NCBI RefSeq assembly: GCF_040954835.1
Contig: NC_090723.1
Location: 8,566,001 to 8,630,000 of the forward strand
From: Lepisosteus oculatus
Lineage: Eukaryota > Chordata > Actinopteri > Semionotiformes > Lepisosteidae
Direction of reading: 5' to 3'
DNA: 64,000 nucleotides
This document shows, piece after piece, positions 12,270 to 22,349 of the stretch. The notes beneath the pieces were generated by a model, which worked only from the letters and a program-made list of their open reading frames with translations, was not told the origin of the DNA and ran no database searches. How positions within the stretch are numbered: the first letter of the stretch is position 1; each line of letters starts with the position of its first letter. The position numbers and the translations under genes were made by a program.

Positions 12270-13000
12270 TGCGTCTTGACAGCGCATTGGAAAAAGAGCA
12301 GAACGGGCTCTTTGTTTCACTAACGACATTCTTTGTCGGGGCAAAACAGCGCAAAATGCGCGGCGACAGGCCGGGCCGGCAGGTATGCGCGCAGCTGCCG
12401 CGCCTCGGGAGATTCGGCCCTGGACCCTGTGAGCGAGCAGCCAGCCGCGGCCCGAGGATGGAGGAGAGGGGTTAACGCGCTGCTGAGGGTTTTGATTATT
12501 TTTTTATTTTTTTTTGGGGGGGGGAGAAGAGACGAGCAGCTCTAGGTAAAATTGCGAAAGGTTTTTCCTGGTCTCACACCTGTCCGGTAGGAGACCAGGG
12601 GCCCTGACTCAGTTTTACACATAAAGTGCTCCAGAGATTTAAGTGTGTCGTTTTTGTTGGGGTTTTCAGATTATTTTTCCCGGCAATTCATCTTTCTATT
12701 TCGCGTTTAAGGAAAGTCGTAATCACGCTAACCGTGCGAGTAAAGCCCCGACCTCTTCCACCCCCCTCCAACTCTTCAGAGCGGCGCTAAGGGCCTCCGG
12801 TCCGAGGGGTGGGGGTTCACGGGACTGGCGGGGGCCGGTTTCTGTTGAGCTGCCGCGTGTCGCTGTGCTGGCTCGCTCGCGGGACGCGCCCAGCCGGTTC
12901 AGGTCGTCACCCGCTCTCCTGCGCCCGGGGCTCGCGCGGTTGCCAAGAAACACGCGCTGCACGCGGAGCTGTGCGGCCGCCTTTTCTTAAAGAACTGTCT
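12270..13000. promoter_or_regulatory. CpG-rich block with no attached coding gene
   Basis: GC- and CpG-rich DNA (for example GCGCGGCGACAGGCCGGGCC near 12358 and the 12780-12980 stretch) lies 4.7-5.4 kb beyond the dlx3 stop. No frame here resembles a known protein. It could be a non-coding RNA promoter or a developmental enhancer or Polycomb-type island. A smaller similar block is at 10480-10800. Confidence 0.4.
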
Positions 13001-13084
13001 TGGCGCAGCTATTAGTAGTAGTTGTATTGTTAATTATTATTCTTGTTATTCTTGTCGTCGTTTTTACAATTCTGCATTTATTTA

Positions 13085-13112
13085 TTAGTAGTAGTAGTAG
13101 TAGTAGTAGTAG
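13085..13112. repeat. (TAG)n microsatellite
   Basis: About nine perfect TAG units. It lies just beyond the CpG-rich block. Confidence 0.9.
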
Positions 13113-16100
13113 CACAAACTTTCATCGGCGACTAAAAAATACAGCACACCTTTCATCAAACAGTTGTGCCATGATATTTGTAGACTTTTCGATTATTTTT
13201 TTTTTAGTTTGTTTTTGAACCATCCGGAAAATCTAGTATCTAGTTTCTGCTACCGTCGCAACGATTTGCGAATTTAAATTGAACCCTAACTGCACCTTTC
13301 ACGATCATCTTCTGCCGTTGCGGTATTTTTTGTTAATTTGTTTGATTTTAATTTATTCATTAAACGTTGGTCTGCATAATTTGTCTCGTTATGTACATAA
13401 ATAAGCTAAATGAATATTTGCGCCCGAGGACACGCTTGGCACTTTCATGTATGATGTATGAAACTCACCCAAGTGAGTCACGTCGTTAACACAAATAAAA
13501 GCTTACTACAATAAGGCAGAAAATGTTTGACATTTTTGCTCCGTGTTTGTTCGTTGCCGGCCTGTGCCCGCGCTGTTGTCAAGCACGCCCGCTGACTGCA
13601 CGTGGCTTTGGCGACGCGAGCTCATGACGTCACAGGCCCGTTCTCACGAGCTGAGCGCTCCCCGGCCGCCCGTGTCTTCCCATCGCTCCGGCGTGTTGAA
13701 AGGCCACAGGAATTGTCCTTATAATGCGTCTAATACAAGCTGAGTTGTAAACAGACCTTACAAAATGAATAAAAGATGCGTTACAGACCAGAGACTTGAC
13801 CCGAAGCCAGGCTGTAGTTCTGGTTATGGATGTGTTGCCGTTATTAATATCATTTATGGGAGAGAGGAACATCCTCCGAGTGAGGCTTCAGGGCAAAACC
13901 CACTTTTTCCTCTTCTCCTCGTCAATAAAGGCATCCAGCTGGAAAAAGAGCCCACCGTGTGGAAGCAGGCCCTGACCTCAGCCCGCCCTGGTGACCTGTC
14001 TAGTGGGCTGTTGCACTATGTGCCGTTCTGGGATTACAGTGGGAATGCAATTCCAGAGCCTCGGACCCCCAACGTCATCCTGGGATCCTCTCCTGTCCCA
14101 CTCAGCCTCCATGGGACACCATGGCAGATTTGCACCTTGTCCCAGTTTTCCCAGTTAGTTTGAGCAAGATGCTTCCTCCACCAGTGACCAGTGCTCAGTT
14201 CCCGTCTGTCCCTGCTGTGGGCTGACCCCTGTTCCTATATATATACCCACACGGGCCAGTGCCCCACTGTGACCCTGGCTAGTCGGTGTTCTGCGATGCC
14301 CAGCGGTCCTCTGTCCTTATCTGAATGCGATTTACTAGTCTTCACCGGGGTTCGTAGGACCAGATCAGAAACGCGTCATCCTGCTTGAGCAGAGAGCAGG
14401 TGGTCTGGGAGGGAGAGCAGGGCTTTTCGGGGTTCACTGGCGCAGCGACTTTGTGGGAGAGAGTGGGCAATAAAAGAAGGGGCGCGAAAGAACAGAGGCC
14501 GTTGTCGGTACTGAACCCCCACCCACCACAACGAGAGAGTAAAACGCATCACAACACGCAGCCAGAACTGAGACCCCACAGCTGTAGGAAAAACCCCCCA
14601 CAAACGCCCCAACGCAAGTCGTTAGCCAAGGCAGTAGTGTGTCATGTTGGGCCGCCTCGCGTTTTCCCAGACAATACAGATTAAGACTTCACGGTTTCCA
14701 GTCACACCTGTTCTCATTCATTATCCCACTTTCCCTGCGCTGCCCCTCTGACGAGTTCCTTGTTGGTGCTTGGACGCCTTCCACAGAGCGGTCAAAACAA
14801 ACGAGCCTGCAGGCCTGTCCCCCGAGCGAGCGGCGAAGGACCCGGGCAGAGGGCTGGTGCTCCGTGTCCTGTGGGTGTGGTTCCCCGGAGATTGGACAGT
14901 AAGGCGCAGGGTCCCACCGGTCACCTCCTGCAGCTGATGGGCGTCGGAGGACGGTTCTGCTCGCTCGGTGTCGAGCTGTCTGTGCTGCAACGGGCCGTGC
15001 AAACTGCAGCCTCGCCTTTCCCCATCCTGCCTGGTTTCCTAAAGGCCAACCTGCGTATACAAAGACTTCTCTACGAGGGCTCGGGGCCTGATCTCGGACG
15101 TCTTTGCTCTGTGTTTGTTTTACTTTATTTGTTGAACTTAAAGCAACCAGTGACATGTCCTTGAATAGTTCAATTTAAAACCAATTTAGGCTGTCGTGTC
15201 TTAACGTAGCCCCAAAGCGGAAATTTATGTTTAAGATCTTTCAAACATGCAGAAAGTGAACAAATCTGCACCTATGTATGTTAATGTACAGTAGAGAGAC
15301 CTACTTTGTCAAAACTGAGGTCAGATCTGAGTGCTGGGTTTTGAACTTGACCAGAAAGCTCTGAAAGAGAGCCCAGTCTAGCATTTCGGTTTGCCTTCAT
15401 TCGTTTTAAAAATCTGGCTTTAAAAATGGGAATGTTAGTAGGAACACATCTGCAAGTAGTGAAATGGGTAAGCCTGAGAATTGACTTGAAAGAGATTTAT
15501 TTTTGCTGAGCAGGTCGGTACTTTTTATGTGAAAAGGAACTAAATTCTGGTGGCAAGTCGATCAGAGGAAGATGTGTGGACATGCGTCCGAGTGAGAGAA
15601 TGTCTTCTGCAGCCTGTTTGTGGAGGAGTCCTAGTGGAATAGCCTCTGTCCTGGGAGCAACTGTTTCCCTCTGATCCTAGAAGAAATGCAAATCCCACAT
15701 GAAACACGAGTGGCTTCTGAGTGTCTGCAGAATTTATTATATTTCAGCTTTGTGGGAATTCCCGACAAACCATTTGTAATCCAGTTCTTGGTGGGACTCT
15801 GTGATGAGACCGTTTCCAGCGTTTTAGCCCGAACACAGTATCTCTCACTGTTCCAGAAACTTCACAGGATCAATAGACAGGGACCGGCCCACAGCGCTAA
15901 ACACAGACGCTGGCGAAGCAGGGCTTTCTGGGTAACGGCAAGTCCAGTACACAACACCTATGCTATGTCTAACCTAACCTGAATAAGCACCAGTAATGGC
16001 TTTTATATTTTCAGAAGTTACAGGCATGCAAAGTCTCAGAATACAACGGGTTAAATTACAGTATAGTGTTACTGAAAAGACTGACAGCTTTAGAATTGCA

Positions 16101-16949
16101 TTTTTTTTTTCTTTTTTTGATGCTCTTGTTCGGTATTTGCGCTTGCAGCCTGCTAGTGTCCTCAGGCAACAGAACTGCTCCTGCAGAGTCTGAGCTCTCT
16201 CTCTCTCTGCCTTCTTTCTCTTTCTCATTATCTGGCAACAGAATACTAATAAAACTCAGTGTCTCCACCATGTCTGCTTGCCTGTCGCCTCCTACGGCCC
16301 CCTTTGCACGCAGCCCTGAAACCAGACTGGGGCCGACTCTCGGAGCTGCAGGCAGGCAGGCAGGGCAGCTGGCGGACTTAACCCCTTCCTTGCCACAAGC
16401 CCGAACACGGGGAAAGGGTCTACATTTCTAGTTTGTGCCCGGTTTTGGGGGGTTGGTCTTCATTTACCATCACATCAGGCCCTTGTTAGAGGCCCGATCT
16501 GTCTCACTTTTTTTGTTTTTTATCTGCCCCCTTCCTCTTGAATACAGGTCTCCTCTCTTGACCAAGTAATGCCATCGCAATTCTTTTGGCAGTGGCAAAA
16601 AAATTAGTTTCAACAAATCCTTTTTTAAAAGAATGCATTGTGGGCTTGCTTATGACCTCCACGCTTTTCAGAAAGTAAAATTAACAGATGAAGTAGGTGT
16701 ACATGCCTCATCTGAGAATTAAATTAAATAATCTAATAACAAATCTGTCTCATCTTCTCTCATGCTAACCGATTATTTCAGATCCGTTTTGAATTGCTCT
16801 GTGCGTTCACACATCTGGTCCAGTACAGCCTTTCTTAGGTGTTGAAAATAAATTAGAATAGAATTAAACTCTTTAAGTGGAATATCCTCCCATAAGCTCC
16901 TCTTCAACAAATATCATTTGTACTTTGAGACAATTCACAAAAGTTACAT

Positions 16950-17708
16950 AGATGAAATTCAGTTCTAAGTCATATTTATTAACATTCTTGCCACAGACTA
17001 ACAATAATTATAATAATAATAATAATTACAGCTACTTACATTTGTGTTTTAAGGCTTTGGGTACCATAGTGCAATCTTATTGCAAGATCAATATGGTTTT
17101 AGTGGTTTTTTTAATACAAAACAAATGAATTTATGTACATCTTAGACATTTATTTTTTGTACAAAATATATAAATAATAACCTGAGATTCAAAACATGGT
17201 TACATCTCTGTTTTAATGCTTTTAAATGTGTCGTTTTTTGAACCTATTATCTTATTTTTTCATTTTGGTTTAATTATACCTAAGATGGGTTTAATGCTTA
17301 CCAAGAAAAGAAGCCAATAAAAAAAACAATAATTTAAAAACCGCGTTCCATACTTTGTGGAGATAATACATTTTCAAGAGCGGAGAAGTGACAGGGGAGA
17401 TGTGTGCTCGGAAATAAAAGATGTCTTGAAGGGTGAAGTTGTATGGGTTACAGTAATGTCTCTCCTGGCCTTTCAAGAATGTTTTTTTTTTTCCTGTCAT
17501 TTCTTTAAGCAACAGAACAAAAAGAAGAAGGGGGAAAAAAAACACTCGTACATCGTGGGTACTCCCGATAACGTCAGCTTATGTCGGAGTTCGTCTGATA
17601 AAGTGATAGGGGGGGCGGAATTGAAATCATAATGAGGGTGAAGAAATGAGCTGGCTGGTTTTCAGTCTCTTCTCGATTTTAAATTACGGCCGCAGTCTTT
17701 TTTTTTTT
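16950..17708 (-). other. dlx3: Probable dlx3 3' UTR with candidate poly(A) signals
   Basis: On the minus strand, AATAAA hexamers occur at 17154-17149 (UTR about 570 nt) and 16980-16975 (UTR about 750 nt). The sequence is AT-rich and ends near a (TAA)n microsatellite at 17003-17026. Which signal is used cannot be told from sequence. Confidence 0.4.
17003..17026. repeat. (TAA)n microsatellite
   Basis: An AT-only run of TAA units near the probable end of the dlx3 3' UTR. Confidence 0.85.
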
Positions 17709-18020
17709 TTAATACACCGCTCCCATAGCTTGCGTCGGCGGAGTGTGGTGGACGGAGGCCGGGTGCTGTAGGTTCGAGCCCTGCTGGTACCAGTGATTGC
17801 TGTACTCTTCCATGTAGGTGGGCGAGGAGCTGAGGGGCGCCTGCTGTAGCTGCCCCCTAGTGGCGGGGTTGGGGTGAGAGTTACTGTCCCAGACGGCGGG
17901 GGAGGGCGGGGAGTTGCAGGCCATCGAGTCGCTGGCGTTGGGGCTGTGTTCCAGGGGGACCTCCCCGTTCTTGTACAGCTTCTTGAACTTGGACCTTCGG
18001 TTCTGAAACCAGATTTTCAC
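17709..18020 (-). CDS. dlx3: dlx3 coding exon 3 (homeodomain helix 3 and C-terminus)
   Basis: The acceptor is TTTTTTACAG|GTGAAAATC (AG at 18022-18021). The exon encodes residues 176-278, starting with [19 protein letters not shown], which is DNA-recognition helix 3 with the invariant WF.N.R core. The [20 protein letters not shown] stretch follows, then a variable Ser/His/Gln-rich tail, and the protein ends MGAVY. The stop is TAA at 17711-17709, followed directly by an A-tract on the coding strand. Confidence 0.96.
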   Translation of the reverse strand: MKIWFQNRRSKFKKLYKNGEVPLEHSPNASDSMACNSPPSPAVWDSNSHPNPATRGQLQQAPLSSSPTYMEEYSNHWYQQGSNLQHPASVHHTPPTQAMGAVY

Positions 18021-21000
18021 CTGTAAAAAAGAAAACGCAAGCGAAACGGATTTTAGCAAAAACAGCGGCTGGTCGCGCACGATTTCAGGGTTTAAAACCG
18101 CGAATTCGCTCCAATAATTGTAAAGAGCTGCACGAAACGAACAAAAAATAAAACAGCCAGCGAAGATGGTTTTCTTTACATCACAGTAAAAATGTTTTTT
18201 AATTTTTTTTACAGTATGTACATGAGCCGTTATTTCTAACTAAAAACAGCTATAGGAAATATGTAAATTAATTTCCCAAAAGGTAAATTATAATCATATA
18301 TATATAATTTTTTTTTATTGTCAGTCAGGATTGTGCTGACAATCATATTTAGTCACCGATGCGCTTAAAAAACCTTTCGGAAAATACAGTGGAGGTTCTT
18401 GTGCTTTAAAATCATTTGAAAATGAGATGTAACTGTTAAAATGATATAGTTTGATGGAAATATGAATGTCCCTTTCAGAAGTAGTTAATAATTCGTTTGG
18501 TACCTTTTTTTACCACTCTGCGGCTGATCTAATTAGAGTCCTCATAATAAGTATCCAATTATGAGATCAAATTGCAACCCAAATGATATTTCCAACTGAA
18601 ACATCCAAACACGCTTCTTTAGTGTAATTTCTGGTGAAGCTACTAGCAGAAGAATATTTGTTTAAAGTACGCTCTCGAAATGACCCGTTTAAACAGTCAT
18701 ACGCCGAGTATAATATAGACATTTTGATTAGTTCTTTAAATCGTTTAAATAAAAAAAATACCTAAATGATACGAAATAGTACTGATAGGATTTAATCGGA
18801 ACTGAACTAATACCCACGCGTTTTTTTATATTGTTGCTTGTGGTCACAATATCTGAATACGGATATCCGAACCGATCAGAGGTCATTTTAATTCTGACCG
18901 TTTTTATGGTTGCAGTAGTTTTATAGGCTTCAGCTCAGGGCTCTAACATATGCTCAAAGCCCGAATTGACCATTTCTTTCCGTGTGATTCTCATCTGGTA
19001 ATGACGACCCTAGTTGTCACAAGGCAGAGAGAGCAGTGTGATGAGAAGCCCGGCCTGTGCGCGGGTCGGTCCTTGATTCTTCCAGCAGGGCCGAAAGCTT
19101 TATAATCCCGGCCAGCACTTCACTGGAGGGACGTAAAAACAAATCGTGCGGTTTGCAACTGAAATTCCACACGGTTACAAACGCAGAAGGAACTTTTTAC
19201 CTCCCCCAACTCCGTGAATCGCACTGGAGCTATTAAAATGGGCATAACGTCGTCGTGGTTTTAAAATCTTATTTCAGCTGTTCTCCGTCACCACTCGCAG
19301 AGATCTTTTTAAATGAGGATTTTAGGTGAAGAATAAGCAGAAGACTACCCCCGTCGCCGCGATTGGCGTTCGCCCTCCCCCACTCGGCGTGGAAACGGGC
19401 CGACGCGCGTCTGTGGTCGTGCTCACCTGAGTCTGGGTCAGGCCGAGCTGCGCGGCCAGCTCCGCCCGCTCCGGCAGGGCCAGGTACTGCGCCTTCTGGA
19501 AGCGGCGCTGGAGGGCGGCGAGCTGGTAGCTGGAGTAGATGGTGCGGGGTTTGCGGATCTTCTTCGGTTTTCCGTTCACCATCCGAACCTCGGGTTCGGG
19601 CTCCTCTTTGACTGGAGAAGGGGGAGAGAGAGAGAGAGGGGGGGTTAGTGTTGGGGACAGATGCAGTTGGGAAGGACCCAGCACAATGTGATCGTATTGT
19701 GAAGAACGCAGATGACCGAAGGCAGGAAACTGGGAGGGATGAACACGTTTCACTCGTCAGTTACTGTTCTTATTTCGCGCTTTCGGTAACGTTTCCTGAA
19801 ACGCAAGGCACGTTCTCCTTCGCCTGTTCCCTTTGCTCTATATTTGGGAGGGGGACAAAACCATGAAAAAATAATTGCCTCTCAATTGAAACAGCTGTAG
19901 CACACATTCACTCAATAAAGTTACACAGCATATCCACATAAAACTCGCTGGGCTGGCTGGAGAACAGCCGTCGGTGTGCGGTCGCCGTATTGCAGAAAAG
20001 GCCAGAAAGGACGCTTTTCGCCGGCTCCCCGAGCCCCCCGGAAGCCCGAAATCGCGTTCGTGTCGCTCCTGGCTCGGCCCGGGTGACTGATTTTTCCAAA
20101 CACGACCTGACTTTGAATCGAGATTTGCGTTTCGCGGAGAGAAAACGTCTGTGTCGGCGATTGTGGTCTGTTCGATACATGTCGCGACAGCTGCCTACGG
20201 GATGCGCTGCTGTCGAGGTCTTCCCTGTATGTCGCGATAAAGGCTTGTTCAGACCATCTCCGCATTCCAAACAACACTAATCATCATCATCATTATAATA
20301 AGCTATTGTAGTGAATTACTCATTGGATAAGACAATCGAGATCACATTTTCATTACAATGACGATCAGGGCTTGTCATCAAGGAAAGGCTTGCTCTGTCG
20401 GCCGGCGAGGGTGTTTTAATTCTGCAGATTTCCACTTCTTTTTTAATAGAGACTTGCAGATAAAACGCCGAGCAAACTCGCCTGAGTTCGTACATTTCAA
20501 CTTCGTTTATTTTCGATTTCTTTTTTAAAATAAAAAAAATCTGGATTCACAATAGTCATACATTTGTAATTACAAGGAGCTGCAGTATTAAATTAGATAC
20601 TGTAGTATTAGGAATTGTACTAAATTGTAGTTAGTATTAGTACTTCTTCCTAACAGTGAGGCAGAGTATTTTTTCTAAACACATGATTCGTGTTTAAAAC
20701 CTTTAAAAACGATAAAAATGTTCAGTTACTGGGCTGGTCTTCGCTTCTTAACTCAGTTTGAAATTTTTACAAAAACAGTCAACATACACCGGGAGAGACC
20801 AATTATATCATTCAACAGCAAGATTTGTGGACCTATTTATTCTAAGGTTCAGTACACTAGTGCGCACAGTTTTTTTTTTATACAGTATTGTTTTTTGTTT
20901 CAAATTTAGTTTCATTTCTTTTGGTGAAATTTCTGCGTACATCGGAGCTCTAGCAACAAAATTCGAAAAAACAAGAGGATTACATTTTTCTTCACCGCCT

Positions 21001-22090
21001 GTAAACCTGGAGCGTGAACGTTTTATTGTATAATAAAATAAGCCAAATAAAAATTAAACCCACAACAGCGTCAAAACAAATTGTCACTGTTTTTTTTTTT
21101 TACTGTTCCGGGCAGAGTCCAGTATTTTCGTCTATTCGATTCTCAACTCAGCTCAGTATCGTTGCTTTCAGGATGTGTAATATGATCAGCCTGAAAGAGT
21201 TGTGAAGGGCTAACGGCGTTTTGTTTTTTTTAAATCGCTCCTGAATCAGTGTCACAGTGAGAACATCTTAAGACTGTTGGGGTTGGTCCGGTAGGAGTTA
21301 CAGGGCTTGTCCCCGGGGTCTGGGAGAGACTCTCCGAGTCGCTGTCCGGGGACAGAGCCCCGTGTCTCAGCCCCAGACTCTACAGGCTGGGAGAGGCAGG
21401 TGCGCTGGGCTATCCAGGTAAACGCATCTCCCGTTGCGAACGCACGATTTAATTCACGATTCCAGACACGCACGCATTTCCCTTCCAGTGCCTGATAACG
21501 TGACTAAGCACGGACTTCCAACGCTACGATTCTCGCCCCGGAGTTGTCTCGGCGGGGAGAACACTGGACCCCAAAACCCGGAGACGCAGAGGGGTGCCGA
21601 GAGACGGACGCGGTGAAGTCTCTGTGGGACCGCGTCCGCGTCATTCCGCTGTCAGTCCCACCCGAGCCCACGGGTCGCCGTCTCCTCGCCAGAACCACAC
21701 CAGCACGGACCCAGAGGCTGATCTCAGCTCTCGGGGTGGTGAAGCCTTACCTATATCCTGGGGTGGCGTCTGTAGCTCTCTGTTATAATGTCCGTATTGC
21801 CGGTAGGAGTTGGAATAGGCGTATTCGGATTTGGTGGGGTAGCCGCCCGCGCCCCCCATGCCGTTTATGTTGAACTGGTGGTACGTGTAAGGGTTCATGG
21901 GCTGGGTGTAGCCCTGGCTCTGGTAGTACTCGTGCTGGCTGTGCGTCGTCTGTCCGCTGTAGTAACCCATGTCCGTGGCGGAGGACTCCGGCAGCGTAGG
22001 GGAGTCTTTGGACGCGGGGTGACAAGTCATAGAGCCCGGCAGGTCGGTCAAAATGCTCGATAGTTTCTTCTCATAGGTCGGTCCGCTCAT
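17709..22090 (-). CDS. dlx3: Homeobox protein Dlx3 (distal-less family), complete, three exons
   Basis: The coding sequence joins 22090-21751 (340 bp), 19611-19427 (185 bp) and 18020-17709 (312 bp, stop TAA included). All introns are GT-AG, the frame is continuous, and the product is 278 residues. Dlx3 is a nuclear homeodomain factor; in vertebrates it acts in epidermis, placodes, branchial arches, teeth and bone. Visible in order: an N-terminal distal-less region (about residues 25-110) with the [10 protein letters not shown] motif; an acidic KEEPEPE stretch (115-121); a basic segment KPKKIRKPR (128-136), expected to be the nuclear signal; the homeodomain (about 133-192) with recognition helix [10 protein letters not shown]; then Ser/Pro-rich sequence ending GAVY. 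The Dlx3 call, rather than Dlx2 or Dlx5, rests on the MSGPTYEKK start, the [13 protein letters not shown] stretch and the GAVY end, compared from memory with human DLX3 and zebrafish dlx3b. Length fits the family (about 275-290). No disruption is seen. Confidence 0.96.
18021..19426 (-). other. dlx3: dlx3 intron 2
   Basis: This is a 1406-bp phase-0 GT-AG intron. It is AT-rich and holds a cluster of TAAT-core sites around 18480-18640 (see the separate entry). No open frame or repeat element is recognised in it. Confidence 0.9.
18480..18640. promoter_or_regulatory. dlx3: Candidate homeodomain-binding cluster in dlx3 intron 2
   Basis: Within 80 bp there are GTTAATAATTCG, the palindrome CTAATTAG (18529-18536) and a dyad CTCATAAT/ATTATGAG (18541-18548 and 18558-18565). 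AATTGCAACC and ATGATATTTCC follow. The arrangement suggests a regulatory element, perhaps auto-regulatory. Confidence 0.3.
19427..19611 (-). CDS. dlx3: dlx3 coding exon 2 (first two-thirds of homeodomain)
   Basis: The exon is 185 bp. The acceptor is CTCCAG|TCAAAGAGG (AG at 19613-19612), and the two leading bases complete a Val codon with the G from exon 1. It encodes residues 114-175: the acidic [10 protein letters not shown] linker, then homeodomain helices 1 and 2, ending LGLTQTQ. The donor is CAG|GTGAGC (GT at 19426-19425), phase 0. The intron falls between homeodomain positions 44 and 45, the usual Dlx location. The acceptor polypyrimidine tract is a (CT)n microsatellite. Confidence 0.96.
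19612..21750 (-). other. dlx3: dlx3 intron 1
   Basis: This is a 2139-bp phase-1 GT-AG intron. Its 3' end (19614-19645) is a GA/CT microsatellite. The donor-side 500 bp (about 21250-21750) is GC- and CpG-rich and continuous with the CpG-rich exon 1. The middle (20280-21200) is AT-rich with no recognised feature. Confidence 0.9.
19621..19644. repeat. dlx3: (GA)n microsatellite at the dlx3 exon 2 acceptor
   Basis: GGGGAGAGAGAGAGAGAGGG on the plus strand reads as a CT tract on the dlx3 strand, ending 8-10 bp before the exon 2 acceptor. It makes up the polypyrimidine tract. Confidence 0.9.
21751..22090 (-). CDS. dlx3: dlx3 coding exon 1
   Basis: This exon encodes residues 1-113 plus the first base of codon 114. 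It ends at the donor CAG-GATATAG|GTAAGG (GT at 21750-21749), leaving phase 1. Two adjacent in-frame ATGs exist, at 22093-22091 and 22090-22088. The second is chosen because family members begin MSG and because it has A at -3, whereas the upstream ATG has C at -3. The sequence is rich in Tyr, Gln and Ser, including SQHEYYQSQ and NPYTYHQFN, as in Dlx3 N-terminal activation regions. Confidence 0.95.
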
Positions 22091-22093
22091 CAT

Positions 22094-22285
22094 GCGTCGC
22101 CCCCCGTCCTGAAAACAGACAGACAAGCGTCCAGATAAGAGACTCTCTTTCGGGGGGGAGCGGTTCGTGTCAAGATGAGCCGTCGGCTGCGGATGGGGTT
22201 CGTCTCTCCTTGAGCGCCAGCAGCATAAATCCTCAGAGAGCCCTCCTCGCTGCTAATTCTCTCGGCTGTACTGCTTGCGCTTCGG
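22094..22285 (-). other. dlx3: Probable dlx3 5' UTR
   Basis: This is the segment between the inferred start site (about 22285) and the coding start. It is moderately CpG-rich. A stop codon appears in frame upstream in the continuous open frame that begins at 22126, so the N-terminus cannot extend far. The left bound depends on the promoter call. Confidence 0.45.
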
Positions 22286-22311
22286 CAGCGCCCAATCTAG
22301 TTAAACACTTA

Positions 22312-22349
22312 ATTATAGTTCCCTAGGGTGGATGCTGCCTTCCCATTGG
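22312..22349 (-). promoter_or_regulatory. dlx3: Candidate dlx3 core promoter: CCAAT box and TATA-like box
   Basis: Reading the minus strand, a CCAAT pentamer lies at 22349-22345 within GAGCCAATGGG. A TATAAT-containing stretch lies about 30 bp downstream at 22317-22312. Transcription would then start near 22285, giving a 5' UTR of roughly 190 nt before the ATG at 22090. From memory, mammalian DLX3 promoters carry a functional CCAAT (NF-Y) box close to the start site, which agrees. The start site itself is inferred. Confidence 0.55.

Larger units (their letters stand above)
9347..16949. other. Non-coding interval between the 9-kb foldback element and dlx3
   Basis: There are GC-rich blocks at 10480-10800 and 12270-13000 and microsatellites at 13085 and 16195-16208. 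A few open frames of 100-155 codons occur (for example 13765-14163 and 14689-15156), but they have biased composition and no recognisable domain and are treated as chance. Confidence 0.6.

Noticed and set aside
14689..15156. 155-codon open frame on the minus strand, with overlapping open frames on both strands
   Set aside because: Open frames in several phases at once reflect local GC content rather than coding selection.
17709..22090. Assignment of the Dlx gene to dlx2 (DLX1/2-ITGA6 locus)
   Set aside because: The N-terminal MSGPTYEKK start, C-terminal GAVY and the ITGA3-like integrin exon all fit Dlx3 better.
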